A DNA stretch of 64,000 nucleotides from Eutreptiella sp. 'Long Island Sound 2002' (GCA_964036045.1 OZ038381.1:63922242-63986241), one strand, 5' to 3'. Positions 22,453 through 34,267 are shown, numbered from the stretch's first letter. Notes: generated from the letters alone by a model not told the origin. Translations and numbers: made by a program.

Positions 22453-23952
22453 CTACTCTCCATGGATGAAGACCTTGGGACAGGTGTCCTCCTCTGTGGG
22501 AGTGGCCATGGAATGTTGCGGCCTGGCCTCCAGGCTTTCCACGCTCTGCTCGGTGGAGGCCTCCTTGCCTTCGAGTGGGGTGGGGGTGGCCTGGACACTC
22601 TCCTCGATAGCCGAAAGTGCACCTTCAACTTGGGTGCCGTGGGGGGACTCGGGAGAGCAAGGAAGCTCGGTCACACCCTCCACAGCATCACCGGGCGCTT
22701 CAACGACCCACACAGCACAATCACCATTAACAATGCCGAGCACATAGTCCACAAAACCGGGACCCATTGGGATGCGGGGCACATCGGAAAAAGAACCCCG
22801 GTGCTCCACCACCAGCTTCGCGATGTTCAAGCTTTGAAAACCACAAGACCAACCGTCCGTTTGGAATCCCAAGGCGTGGTGCTTGGTGGTTAGCGAAAGC
22901 TTCCACATGGCCATCAAGAAAGGACGGATCAAATGAGTGGAGCTTAGGGGTTCCCAAACCCAATTAGTGAAAAGCTCCAACCGGACAGGTCAATCGAAGG
23001 CATTGACAAACCAGTGCAACCCTTGCTTGTCATTGGAATTAACCACAAAAATGTGGCGGCGGCACCAAGCCATGTTGTCCAGTCTTGTGCCGGATTCAAC
23101 TCTCCGCATGCACTTGGGCAGTCTCTTGATATATAGAACCGCCACAGTCCACACACGTGGTTCATCAATTTCATTGTGGCAGACCTGTTGGTTCAACCAA
23201 CACACGATATCCTTGTCTGCCAACCAATCTCCCACCCCCAAAGGGGTTGTTTCGCTCGGGATGGTGCTTCGAGTACACCTTTAGGAAATGGGAGGGTCTG
23301 AAGGGGGTGCACTTGGCAAGGCCTTCTTTCCCTTCACCTTCGGGGGGGCACTTGGCAAGGCCTTCTTTCCCTTCACCTTCTTTTGTGGCACATGGGCCGT
23401 AGGGGGAGGCGCAAAGAGGTCCACCTCAGAATCAGATGACTGGACCTCTTTTTTGTTCACCTCCTTACCTGGGGGAGAGGCCAACAGAGGATTAGAAAAG
23501 ACATCCAAATCCTCGTCAACGGACACGGGTTCGTTGGGGAGGGTGGCGGTCAAAACCGGCTACCTCCTGACACCACTTTTGAAAGAGCCACTTGTCCGAG
23601 TTGGGGTGGGCCCTTCCAGAACTGGACACTCCAAAGTGTGTAGGCAAAAGCCACACCCCTCACAATGCATGCACCACAGGTACACGGTCTTGTGACATTG
23701 GCCACACACATAAGGTGGCCTAAAGAGATTCAGGCAATGCCAGTTTCTCCGATGCACCTCCATGGGTGCAGCAACAGCAGTAGAGTTAGACTCATCATCA
23801 CTGGGTGGGTTCAGAGCAAGCGTGGAGACATTAGCGTCGCTATCGGTATCACCACCGGCCACCACCTTCCTGCGGCTTTTTGCAAGTGCCTTTTTTTTGG
23901 GATGCAAGTTTTTGTGATTGGTGGGTGCAAACCTTTCTTGATGGCTCCGCAC
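22453..23952 (-). pseudogene. C48 (Ulp1/SENP-like) cysteine protease with zinc finger, interrupted
   Basis: One minus-strand frame stays protein-like for 1.5 kb but carries stops near 23560 (TGA), 23281 (TAA) and 22990 (TGA). N-terminal part: basic linker, then a Cys-rich finger CGQCHKTVYLWCMHCEGCGF. Middle: acidic/Lys linker with KKALPSAPP repeated. C-terminal part: catalytic-type His in NDKQGLHWFVNAFD, then the Gln...Cys block QTDGWSCGFQSLN, the Ulp1 His-Asp-Gln-Cys order. A short N-terminal extension lies in another frame (about 24127-23945: MCEGVLLWLLVKEPNFKV). The protease would have cleaved ubiquitin-like proteins; as read it cannot be made intact. Confidence 0.65.
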
Positions 23953-24939
23953 GTGCAGTCACCTTGCGCTCAATACGGCCCAACTTACAAGGGCGTTGGG
24001 CGACAATCTCCCAAGAGTATTGAGACGGTACCTTAAAATTCGGTTCTTTTACGAGGAGCCACAGCAACACACCCTCACACATCGCGAACGTGCAATAGTT
24101 TGCATAAGTACAACCATCTGCTGACACGCGGTGGATGCGGAGAAAGGCTACAAATACCTCCCACGTAATGGTGGTGACGGGCTTACACGACTTACCACAA
24201 AAAAAATTACACGACTAGAAGTTTTTTTGTTACACACATTTACCGCAAAAAAAATTACACAAATTACAACATACACCCCACTGAGTGGGTGGGGGGTTGG
24301 GTTTTTTTTTGGGGGGGGGGGGTGCACATTGATCTGTTGACACCACAATGGAGAGGCCCCGGCTCGAGGGTGGGATCTTCAATGAGCAACAAACGATATT
24401 TGTATAGTGCCTCATCTTGCCCGATCTGGCGCTCAAAGCACTCTTACATGCCGCCATAGGTTTCATTTAGTTGAGTTCACCAAATTCTTAGGTGCCTGAA
24501 TCGGCAACGAATCTTGAATATCTGCGACATATCGTTGAGTTAGGACCCAAGATCAAGACATATACCCAACCGGAAATGGGCCTATCCATATCGTTTAGGG
24601 AGACCCCAACACGTGGGTAAAACGGGTGGGTCCTTGAAAGAAAAAAAAAGAGTGCTTAGGGCACCTAACGCACAATGTAGAGGGGTGGAGTGTGCAAAAA
24701 ACAGTGAATACGATGACAATGAATTGCCTGTCTTGTTTGCTGTCGGAATTATTCCCAATGTGCGCCGTAGGGCGCGCCGCAGGGAAGGAGCCCTCGTTGG
24801 CGATAGCTGTCTTTGAACCGACTCCCGGGCCACACCGCATTGGTGCTGAAGTTTCCGGCACAAAGGAAAGGAAAACGCATGACAAACATGCCCCAGAAAC
24901 GTACTGAGGGATCCACCAGATCTGATGCGGGAAGCGTAC

Positions 24940-25118
24940 CGCAGGGCACAGGGGGCAGGACCACTGCAGTCGGCAGCAGTAAGACCAACAAACTGCGTGT
25001 GCCCTTGCTTCCAATACATATGGCTCACTGCACAAAACAGGTCTCGCGAAAAGCGAACAGGTGCAACAAGCCCCGTCTTTGGGACCGGGAGGATCAGCGA
25101 TTCAGGGCCTGGTTTGCA
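24940..25118 (-). CDS. exon of the long minus-strand gene
   Basis: 179-nt frame between acceptor GATATGTGGCAG and donor CTGCG|GTACGC. Reads CKPGPESLILPVPKTGLVAP...YWKQGHTQFVGLTAADC. Unknown domain; placed with the GTPase-like exons upstream by strand and style only. Confidence 0.45.
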
Positions 25119-25302
25119 CTGCCACATATCTTTTGCTGTCCTCTGGGCTTTCTGATCCTACAGACACTGGTTCTGCGCATCGTGTGGACATGCTAGTGTG
25201 TTGTGGCCCTCACCTTCAACATCGCCATTGGTCGGCGGCCCCAACAGCCCTGCCGAGCTGCAGCCCCCCTCGCCTGCAAATCCAATCCACAGGCCCTGCG
25301 CA

Positions 25303-25549
25303 CCCCCTTCTCCTCATTCTTGCAAAGGCCTGGCACCGAAGAGGACATACTTTCAACGCACGCCTCAACGTCCATATGCAGTGGCACAGATTGCGCCTCC
25401 GAGGCCACAGAAGGGACGGCACTCGGGGACTGCAGGCGATGTAGATACGCGATCAAATCCTTCCAGCTGTTCCCCAGGGACAAGCAGCGCCAGTGCTCCA
25501 GCAATCCCATCAGCTCTTGCACATGCATCAGATCCACGTACCCCTCCTC
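25303..25549 (-). CDS. exon of the long minus-strand gene
   Basis: Frame from acceptor CACTTCATGCAG to donor GGGG|GTGCGC: EEGYVDLMHVQELMGLLEHW, then LGNSWKDLIAYLHRLQ and a Ser/Val-rich acidic tail. Helical. An adjacent upstream frame (25560-25895) with CDACKTGEKNG and HISEEALAREW may be a further exon. Confidence 0.45.
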
Positions 25550-25559
25550 CTGCATGAAG

Positions 25560-25895
25560 TGCGTGGGTGGGGGGGGGGGGGGTGATGGGCACGGGCAGCA
25601 GCTGGTTCGGGTTATGCACTGCAATTGGTCTGACCCGCGCATGTCTGGCCTTTTTGGCAACCTGTATACGACCAGCGCGGGCCTTGCCAGGCACTATGCA
25701 GGTCCACTCCCGAGCCAATGCTTCCTCAGAGATATGGCAGGCTGTCTCACCGTTTTTTTCGCCGGTTTTACACGCGTCACACCGGCGTGCCTCATGGTTG
25801 ATTCTTTCGTCAACCCCTTGACCGGCTCGATCGGTCCACAAAACCGTTGCAGACTGTGCTCCGGCGGATCCGATTATTGCATCACAGGGATGCAC
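25560..25895 (-). CDS. possible exon with CxxC
   Basis: Protein-like stretch including RRCDACKTGEKNGETACHIS and RIQVAKKARHARV. Splice sites were not resolved, so the limits are approximate. Confidence 0.3.
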
Positions 25896-26779
25896 TGCAA
25901 GCAGGAGCCAATCTCGTCACAGCAATCGAAATATTGGGTGCAGCCAGCAAGACACACGTACTCAGACAGAGGCAGGGGGCCAAGAAAGCATGAAGCCACC
26001 ACATCGTTGATGTAACCAACCAGTATTGCACAACAGTGTACCGCTTTCGTGCGGTCTTAATTTTCTTTTGCATTTGTGCCGCTTTTGGGCACTCCAAACA
26101 CTGATTAGGACGCCCAAAAGCATGGATTGACTGGGATCATTGCGGCATTTAACTAGTGTCCGTTGGTGACCCTGGTCACACATGCATCCAAACGCAGTCG
26201 GGAAATGGCACATTGCAGATCAGCGACAGATCAATTTTCTCGCCCTACGACTACTCTGCTTCCTAGAACAGCGTTTTGGAGGGGATCCCAAGTTCTGCGG
26301 CGCGCCTGAGACCACTTTGGCCATAGTTTTCTCATTCAGCAGGAATGCCTCGGTCCACGCCGGGCCAATTGACATTTTGGGTGTGGAGACAATCGCATGG
26401 CGGCCCACTGTGGCAGTTCTACAGGCGCTTCTTCAGGTGGGTTGGTTGGCGGTAAAGTCTGCAGATATCCTGTGTTCAACGAGACCTGCTTGCGGTCCCC
26501 CTCTTCCTCTTTTTGGGTCGAAACGAAAAACAACACACAGCGCCCCCAGCCCTGGAAACCACGCAGCCCAGTTGCAGCCCCACAAGTCTGCAGATACCTG
26601 CACACCAGTTCCAGTCCCACGATCCGAAATGCCAGCGCCAGCCCCACCATGCCGACACCCGGCTGAAGCCCCATAAGAACGCGACCCAGCTTCAGCCCCA
26701 CTCACATAAAGGGGATGTGTTGTATTGTTCTGTATACCTTCGGTCGGCATCAGGACCGGTCACCTTTTTTGTTGTTTTG

Positions 26780-27400
26780 TGTGCCGCAACATATCTCTCC
26801 GGGACATTCATTGTGCGCCGACTCGGTGGGTTTTGGCTTTTTTCCTGGGATTTTTAAACTTTTGGTCCGATGCGCCAAAATATCGTTCCCTTGGGGGGGG
26901 ATGTGTGTATACTTTTTGAAATCTGTGAGAAACAGCCGTTTCAGAAATGTATGGGTTAGGAGGGGGTGGGTGACCATATTTCTGATACCAAGACCGAACC
27001 TTTTGGCGTTGCAGGGTTTTCGGGCTGCTGTTTGCAGGCATTTGGGACACCAACTCGTAGGTGTTCCCCCATGCAGGTGCTCCGACATATTGTGGAGTGG
27101 AGGAAAGTGAATGGATGCATTTTGAAATTCTGAATCCAAATATCGTGGTTTCATGTCCCAAATTGACAGCATGCCTGAGAAATTCTGGGATGTTTGATTT
27201 CTTGGACTCTGGTGACCTTGGTGCTGGGTTCTGGCACTTTTCTTGGTTTTTGTAAGCTTTTGGCCCAATGCGCCAAACTTCCGTTCCCTTTGGGGGGTGG
27301 GGGGTGATACTTTTTGAAATCTGCATGAAAAGGGCTTGAAAGCCAAGACCCGGGGTCTATCTCACCAATATGTGAAAATACCGGTCCCGACACGAAAATG
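26780..27400. repeat. dispersed repeat, two related copies
   Basis: Two units (26810-26990 and 27225-27350) share TTTTGG(T/C)CCAATGCGCCAAA, a G run and ATACTTTTTGAAATCTG. A third copy lies at 32325-32465 on the same strand. Open frames over this region are not coding-like. Confidence 0.75.
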
Positions 27401-27504
27401 ATTTAACTCAAAACGGCCCCGTTTTCGGACGGGAAACGGGCCATTTTTGGCCAAACTTTTTTCATGTGGAGACCGGCACTTTCACATACAGTTGACATAG
27501 ACTC

Positions 27505-27680
27505 TGATCCCGGGTGTTCCAAATGGCCCTTTTCAAGGGCTTTCCGAATATACCCCACATACCCCCCAGCTCCGGAATACTCAGCGGGCACAAATGAGGG
27601 AACAATGGCACCAAGCCCAGAAAACCCACCGAGTTGGCGCAATTCTGCACATCCCCAAGAGATATTTGAAATCTCCATTT
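27505..27680 (-). repeat. dispersed repeat, inverted copy
   Basis: The reverse complement closely matches 31990-32165: GTGCCAACTCGGTGGGTT, TGCCATTGTTCCCTCATTTG, GCCCTTGAAAAGGGCCATTT. Parts of this family adjoin the 26.8-kb units (CGACTCGGTGGGTTTTGG). Confidence 0.8.
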
Positions 27681-28023
27681 GATTCGGAGTATGTTGACTG
27701 TGCAAAAAACACTTTGAACAATTTAAGCCGGCGGTACACCTTGTCGGAGCAGCAGGTATACGCCGTACTGTAGCGCTCTGTACGCCAGGCCACAGCAACC
27801 ACGCGGCAGGGCACTGCCCGCGGTGTGTGCATACCCTCAACATCCCCCCCGAAATTCCCCACCCTCTGGCACCCCTTCCCTCCCGCGGTAGGCGCCGACA
27901 GCCCTCGGCCACAGCCCACACAGCACCACGCCGCGCACCAGGACGAGACCCCGCCCTCAGGTGCAACCCCCTTCCGACACGGAGCTCATTGTGTACCAGT
28001 CCAACCCCAAGTCATCCGCAGAC

Positions 28024-28329
28024 CTGCGCATCCTGCGGCACAGGCATGGCCTGGCGGGCCAAGTAGTTGAGGATGTAAGGGCTCAGAACAGGGCAATCGA
28101 CGAGGCTTTGAAAGTTGGGGCCCCTCTTGCCCGACCGCCGCGCGACGTTCTCGACCCAACTTCGGAATGCCCGCACGTTGAGGTCCCACGGCGTGGCCTT
28201 CCCGCCAGCCCGAGCAGCGGCGTATTTGACCCACTCTTTTGTGGGGTCGCTCTCGTCTCTTTCGGACGTGATCAGGACTGCGAGGCTCTTGTCCAGTGGC
28301 TGCTCGACACTCAGCAGCGGCTCAACAAT
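28024..28329 (-). CDS. exon with G4-like motif, dynamin-like GTPase candidate
   Basis: 306 nt (102 codons, phase 0 at both ends) between acceptor CCCCCGGCAG and donor GCGCAG|GTCTGC. Reads IVEPLLSVEQPLDKSLAVLI, then TSERDESDPTKEWVKY and a basic helical stretch (FRSWVENVARRSGKRG). The strand LAVLI followed by TSERDE sits where dynamin-family proteins have the G4 (TKxD-like) motif, and the exon lies 3' of exons with P-loop, TT and DTPG motifs. Assignment is inferred from the order. Confidence 0.5.
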
Positions 28330-29049
28330 CTGCCGGGGGGAGGGGCCAGGCCCGTGAGGGTGAATGCCGGGGGCCCATAGGGCAAGCGCGGGGTGAGGGC
28401 AGGGAAGGTGCCTGTGGGCCAGACGGTAGGGGCCTCTACCGCCGTGGTTGTCTGACGTGTTGGATGCGGTGACACTGTGAGGGACCCCGAGCGACGAGCG
28501 CATGGAAGGCGAAGGGCCGAATCTGACGCCTGCCTTTGGGAGGGAGGTGCCCTCACACAATTGGGAGGCGGTGCTCACACAAATGCGATCCATTCAGCCT
28601 CCGGACTACAAAAACTGTTGGCCACAATTGGTTTGCGTTTTGCTGCGGTGGTCTGCCACAATGAACGGCTGCTGTGGGTGGAGGGTGAAAGGTTAACGGG
28701 GGCGGGGGTCGTTCGAGCCCCTTTTCCAGCCCCCTCCCACCGGGGGGGGGGGGGGTTCTCCTGTGACGGGAGCGCCAGACGGGCAGGGGATGGGGGATGG
28801 GGGAGGGGGGTCCAGGTACCCCCAACAAAGATATGTACCTCAAAATTATCGCCATGACATGCTGATCGTTTTGCGGTAGATCTCATGGGTCAGCTTTTTT
28901 TATTTTTTTCCGTTCGGTGGCCCAATTTCTAAGCCAGGGCTGGTCCTCGGACTGCCACTTTATCAGGGCTCTGTCATGGGAGCCCCTCCGTCCCACCCCT
29001 GGGGCAAGGGGGGCTCGAACCCCCCCCCCCCCCCCCGCAAACCGTTTAA

Positions 29050-29390
29050 CCTTTCTTTCGGCTACGGCAGTGGCGGCTCCCGGATGCCTCACGAGTCCGA
29101 AGAGGCGACGGGCGCAGCCATGCAACACTACACGGCAACGAGGCAGCGCAGGTGGAAAGACTCTGTCCAACCCATATCCATACCCCCCCGCAAACCTTCT
29201 TCCCACCTCCCTGTTGTTTGCTTCTTGAAAATGCACAGACCGCGTGAAAGATATGTTTTGCATCACCCTGGGCCAAGGAAAAAGATACATCACTTGGGGT
29301 AATGCTTCAGAGTCAGAGTACTGTTGATTGTAGCTGCATCAGAGGCATAGACATAGCGCTGTTGCTCCTGCCGCACGCAGAATATGCCAT
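29050..29390. other. no gene seen
   Basis: Begins after a C run at 29020-29036. Open frames on both strands are Arg/Pro-rich and not convincing. Confidence 0.45.
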
Positions 29391-29394
29391 TAGC

Positions 29395-29870
29395 TTACAT
29401 CACTAGCCTTATATCATGGGCCTATACCAAGAACATCTGTCATTGGCCTATGTCGTGCGACTATGTCACGGGCCTATCTCTCAGGTTGTTACCATGGGCC
29501 TATATCACAGGCCTATTACAGGTGCATATCATCTGGGTATATTAGCCAACATCGCAGACTGATCATGCGTCCATGTCATGGGGCTATGATAAACCACCAT
29601 GATGTAGGCCTGTCATAGGCATGTGGGCCCATGACACAAGTGAAGAGGGCCCACGGAAGAAGCCTTATGTGCCACATAAAGCCTCAAACTTTATGTGCAT
29701 AAAGTAAGCCCATGGTGCACATCAGCCGACAGTTTGGGCCCATCAAGGGCCTAAACCAGCCGCATATCACGGATCTTTATCATGGGCTGAAAAACGTGCC
29801 TGCATCATGGGCCTTGAATAGGGGCCTGCATCATGTGCCCATATCAGCTGTTGGGGCAGACCACAGCTGA
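29395..29870. repeat. degenerate CATGGGCCTAT repeat
   Basis: Words such as CATGGGCCTAT, CACAGGCCTAT and CATCATGGGCC recur at irregular spacing over about 470 bp, with no open frame of interest. Confidence 0.6.
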
Positions 29871-30617
29871 AGCAGTGTTGGTCCTGTTTTCAGGGCCAAC
29901 AGCGATTCTGTGTCTCAAATAGGCCAAGGCCGGCCATCAGCAGGGCTAGAGGCTGCAGCCGTATTCTTTTGCACACTACCAAGTACAGTCACAACCTGAA
30001 CAACCCCAATCCTGATCACAACCCCAATTAAGAGTAGCACAGGATCCCTAAAGCCCTCAAAAACGGTTACGGAGTCATTCACAGCAAGCACTGGTCTCCT
30101 ACCCTCCTTGGCTGGCGACTGGGTCCCATGGGCAGCAGCAATGAGGGGGTGGCTGGGTGTTCCTCGGGCCAGTGCCAGGCAGTGCTAGGCAGCGCGCACA
30201 GCACAACACAGCGTTGGCAATTCCGATTGAGACACATGGCGTTTTGGTCCGGGGGGGGGGGGGGGGGGCTTGTTGTGTCCCCCATGATTCAGTTCAAGCG
30301 GCTGTTGAGTGAATAATGGCGTCGATTTGGCCCCGGTCAACCCCCAGAACGACTCCCGTTTTTTCTTCCCTGGGGGAAGCGGCGCCCGGGGGGTCCAGAA
30401 TCCACCCCCCCTCCATACCCTCTCTTGACCCTGGGACCGGTGACCTTGGCGCAGTGTGGGGCGTCGCGAACAGACCGGAAAAGGGGCAGGTGGAACATGA
30501 TTGGCATGAGAAACACATCAACCCTGTGGGTGTGGTGTGCAAGGTACCCATGGTTCTTGTGCTTGCCCATGATCAAATGCCTTCGATGCGCACACACAGG
30601 CAAACACGCAAACACAC

Positions 30618-30808
30618 GTGCATGCCTCATGCCGCAACAAGTGACCAGATTCAGAGGCTTCGATCTGTCGATCTGACAAGTACAGCAGCCGCTGGGCTTC
30701 TCTCATGGCCATCTGGCGCTCTTGTTCCGCACGGCCGCTGTCTTGCCCAGGAGTGTCCCAGAATTCCACGTTCCCCTCTACGGCACCGCATGGCACGAAC
30801 AGGTACAC
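30618..30808 (-). CDS. exon with G3-like DTPG motif
   Basis: 191-nt exon from acceptor TGTTGTGCAG to donor CAC|GTGTGT. Reads VYLFVPCGAVEGNVEFWDTP followed by GQDSG, a hydrophobic strand leading into DTPG-type switch II as in large GTPases, then a charged helix (EQERQMAMREAQRLLYL). The 5' junction joins in frame to the exon at 30949-31335. Confidence 0.6.
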
Positions 30809-30948
30809 CTGCACAACACATGCAGCCCTGGCTCTGATACCCAACCCTCGACTCAGGGACTCCTCTGGTCACTGCTCTTGCGAATGGCTTTGAGAGCAGA
30901 AGGAGGCTGTGACAATGCACATGCGATTAAAGTACACAGGGTACACAC

Positions 30949-31335
30949 TTTGCCAATTGTGTGGATCCAAATATCCGGTTGGGGCCCAGCTGCCAGCAGT
31001 CCGTACGGCAAACACAGGCACACCTCTTTCACAGCACAACTTTGCAGGAACGCAGCGCGATTCACATCAATATCTCTGCGGCCCAGAAACTCGTCCAATT
31101 TCATGTGTATGTACATGCGGTCCTCGTCCCTTGCACAGTTTTTAGCACACAACACAACTTGGAACTCCTTTTCAAGCACCTGAATGACAAATGGAGAATT
31201 GCTGGAAGAATGTGCAGCACGAAGCAGGGGCATACATTGGAAACGTGGTTCTCTCAACGCTGAAAACGTAGGTGCCCACAAGGGGATGAACAGCATCTCA
31301 GCAGCCACTGTTTCATCTTCACCCAACATTTGTGG
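30949..31335 (-). CDS. exon joined to the DTPG exon
   Basis: 387 nt (129 codons) from acceptor CACCCTCAG to donor GGCAAA|GTGTGTAC, phase 0, so removing 30809-30948 gives a continuous frame ...IHTIGK/VYLFV.... Content: LGEDETVAAEMLFIPLWAP, VLEKEFQVVLCAKNCARDED and MKLDEFLGRRDIDVNRAAF. Likely part of the same GTPase-like gene, between the G2-like and G3-like segments. Confidence 0.6.
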
Positions 31336-31339
31336 CTGA

Positions 31340-31985
31340 GGGTGCTACTCTTCTGAAGCCGGTCTATAAGAAACTAAGAGCCGGCGCGTAGGGCAGAAAC
31401 CGAAATCACGCAGATCCTTCAAGTAGCCCGGCATTGCTCAATGGCTGTTGTGTGGGTATCTGGTACCACATGATCCTGCACCACCTAATGCTCAAGGAGG
31501 TTTACAAATGCAACAAAACTTGGTACTCAGACGGAAGTTCCTCGGATCCCCCCAAATTGGAAAATCAATGAGACTACCCAACAAGGAGTACCAGAATGCT
31601 CCTTTTCTCTGTTGGCATGGCTTTTTCATGAGCAGGAGTGATCACAAACATGACAACATGACTACAAGCACAGCCATACGGCTACAGCAATGCCTGAGCC
31701 ATTATCAGAGCCATGCCCACAGAAGCTCATATTTGTATCGTGGAAATCGCACAAGGCCAGTCCCTGAGAGGTCTTGGTGTGACTGTAGTGACCGATGCAA
31801 AATCGCATGACAGCAGCCTCTACCCTGTTCATAGCTTCACGGCCTGCACATTGTACAAACCTCTTCGATCTCAGGCTTGAATACAATGGGTTCTTTGAGA
31901 TCGTCCCACCAATTCTGCAAAAAGCAGAAGCGGTACAGATGTTGCTCGAGGAGAGTGGGGCATATTGAAGAACATTCTCTGCCTG
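31340..31985. other. no confident gene
   Basis: Short frames on both strands; some minus-strand peptides look plausible, but no bounded exon could be set. Confidence 0.4.
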
Positions 31986-31989
31986 GGTG

Positions 31990-32465
31990 GGTGCACATCT
32001 CTCGGGGACGTGCAGAATTGTGCCAACTCGGTGGGTTTTCGGGGCTTGGTGCCATTGTTCCCTCATTTGTGCCCGCTGAGTGTTCCGGAGCTGGGGGGTA
32101 TGTGGGGTATATTCGGAAAGCCCTTGAAAAGGGCCATTTGGAACACCCTGAGTCTGCATGCTGTACTGACGACATGTTTAAAAGTTTCGTCCGTTTTGGC
32201 CGATGCCTGTGTTGCTTTCTGCCTGTTTTTGTGAACAGGCAGCCACCATATCTGCTGCATAAAAATTTACGCCACGTGCTGTTGCTTCGCCAGATGCACC
32301 ACAGAAACCATTGGTGGACTTTTCCTGGGTTTTGTGAACTTTTGGTCCAATGCGCCAAAATTTCGTCCCGTTGGGGGGGGGGGGGGGTATGTGTATACTT
32401 TTTGAAATCTGTGAGAAAAGGCTGTTTCAGAAATGTATGGGTCGGGGGGGGAGGGGGAGATGATC
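31990..32465 (+). repeat. dispersed repeat, direct copies
   Basis: 31990-32165 is the partner of the inverted copy at 27505-27680. 32325-32465 matches the 26.8-kb units, including the G run and ATACTTTTTGAAATCTGTG. Confidence 0.8.
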
Positions 32466-32469
32466 ACTT

Positions 32470-33175
32470 TTTTGAGCAAGCGGAGCTGCAAAGTGGACGA
32501 TGCACAAGACAGGGCAATGCTTGACGGACCACTGATTATTCTGAATCTGAATCGTCCTCATTGTTGCCCCCTTCCACAAGGCAGGGACCCCATTGGGGCA
32601 CACATCCCCCTGCTTGTAAATTGAAACATATTTCTTCAGTTTTTCCCAATCCTGCAGCCTGCGTGACATGACTGGCACCCACCCCTGTGGCCCACACACC
32701 GTCAGTTGTGAGGTCCAAGTTGCGCTGTTTGGTCAGTCAGACCTTGCGCCACGCAATGGTCTCACTGTACCCTGATTTCACCCAGATAAAGCCAGGATGG
32801 GGCTGCAGGTTCTCAGGGTCTGGTGTTCAACCAAAACCCACTGTGTTGGCGCATACCGAATGTCCCCGAGAGACATGCCATTCAGCCTGCGTGGGGTGTG
32901 TGTGGCAGGGATCCCTTTTCGGTCCTCAAGGCCCCAAAATAGTGCGGAACAGCCGGTTTTAGACCTACTCAGCCAGGATTCCCCTGCCAACACCCCAACA
33001 AAGCCAATGTGCACATCAACTCCAGTGACACCATGGTATACTGCCCTCAGTCAGGACCGGACGTTGACATGGTTGTGGCCGCTTGGTCTGTCAGTATTTG
33101 TGTGTATGTATGAGGGGTAGTGCAATCTCAGCTGCCAATGCACGCACTTAAGAAGGCTGTATTGGCGGCTACCAC
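32470..33175. other. no gene seen
   Basis: Includes a fragment of the same dispersed family near 32840-32880 (TTGGCGCATACCGAATG). Otherwise unremarkable. Confidence 0.4.
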
Positions 33176-33179
33176 ATCC

Positions 33180-33600
33180 TGTCTCGTCCAATTCAACCCC
33201 ACCCTATCCCAGCGCTTCTTCACATTCCAGTGCGTTCGATTATATCCAAGGGCATCCTGTCTTATTGCATCCATCCAGTCTAATGCAAACCCCATCTTAT
33301 GACTTCCCATTCCCCCTTTCCATGCTGTGTCCCATCTCATCACACCCCACCTGCATCCTATCTCATCCCCCAGCCCATTCCATCCCGTTTATCCCATCCA
33401 ATCCCATCCAATCCCATCCCATCCCATCCGATCCCATCCCTTCCCATCCCATTGCACCCCACATCATCTCATCCCATGCCATGTTATGCCATGCAATGTC
33501 ATGCCATGCCATGCCAACCCATTGCATCCTGTCCCAGTGCACTGCATCCCATCCCATCCCATCCCATCCCATGCTATTGCATCCAATCCAATCCAAACAA
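33180..33600. repeat. CCCAT pentanucleotide microsatellite
   Basis: Degenerate at the edges and near-perfect (ATCCC)n at 33390-33450 and 33545-33580. Overlapping open frames (SHPIPSHP-type) are repeat artefacts. Confidence 0.9.
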
Positions 33601-34068
33601 TATAATAATTCTGTTCCATGTGATCCCAGAACATTCTTTTTATCCCAACCTGTATTGCATCATACACATGGAAAGCGCCGAAGGGACCCAGTAGAATACA
33701 ATTTCCAGATTGTTGGGCTTTAGGATTGGCAATGAGAGCAGGAGTGCCAGTAGTGCCAGTCGTGGCACTATTGCAATCCGTTCCACATGGAAACGACGGA
33801 CTGGAGTGGACAAAATGAGTACCAAATGTCTACTTGGCAAAAATAGTGAGAACTTGGGTGCAAACATTCAAGAGGCACAAAAGAGGGGTGTGAACTGTGG
33901 GTGGATAGGACACAACATTGTGGAATCCACCTCTAATGCCTCACAGAGGGAACCACATGCACCGTGCACATCACGAGTCGCACCGTGCGTGCACCGCGCA
34001 TGCGTTTTTACTCGCCCATCTCTGGACTTTTTGTGAATTTTCAGGATGGCAGGGGGGCGGTGGCCTAC

Positions 34069-34267
34069 AGAGTTAGCATACAACAATGGAGACCTGCACT
34101 TTATCTCCTCACCAATGATGGTTGTAACCACCCACACTGGGGGGATGGAGCCTAATCGGCCGCCAAACCCGCCATCCAAGAGATGGGCGTCACCAGGTTT
34201 CACCTTGGTGAGAGGGGTCCCAATATCTTCACGATTTGGGCCTCGGTGAGCGGGGGATGCAAGGGAC
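34069..34267 (-). CDS. exon with DGGFGGRL block
   Basis: Bounded by acceptor CTATTGCCACAG and donor AACTCT|GTAGGC. Reads SLASPAHRGPNREDIGTPLT, GDAHLLDGGFGGRLGSIPPV, then VVTTIIGEEIKC. The DGFGGRL block also occurs at 17.6-17.9 kb. It lies between the G2-like and G3-like exons, but its membership in that gene is uncertain. Confidence 0.4.

Larger units (their letters stand above)
21448..24276. mobile_element. Mutator-like DNA transposon relic with Ulp1-type protease
   Basis: Bounded by CCCACTGAG on both sides (21439-21447 and 24277-24285), a 9-bp putative target-site duplication. Inside both ends lie inverted AT-rich blocks with GTCGTGTAATTTTTT, GCGGTAA and GTAAGTCG-type words (left 21455-21610, right 24180-24270): imperfect, long terminal inverted repeats. 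The interior encodes a C48-like protease and a Cys-rich finger on the minus strand. A 9-bp duplication plus a Ulp1 domain is typical of some Mutator-like elements, but no DDE transposase is visible, so the superfamily is inferred. Confidence 0.5.

Noticed and set aside
33265-33723. Open frames over the CCCAT region
   Set aside because: Microsatellite artefact (SHPIPSHP-type peptides).
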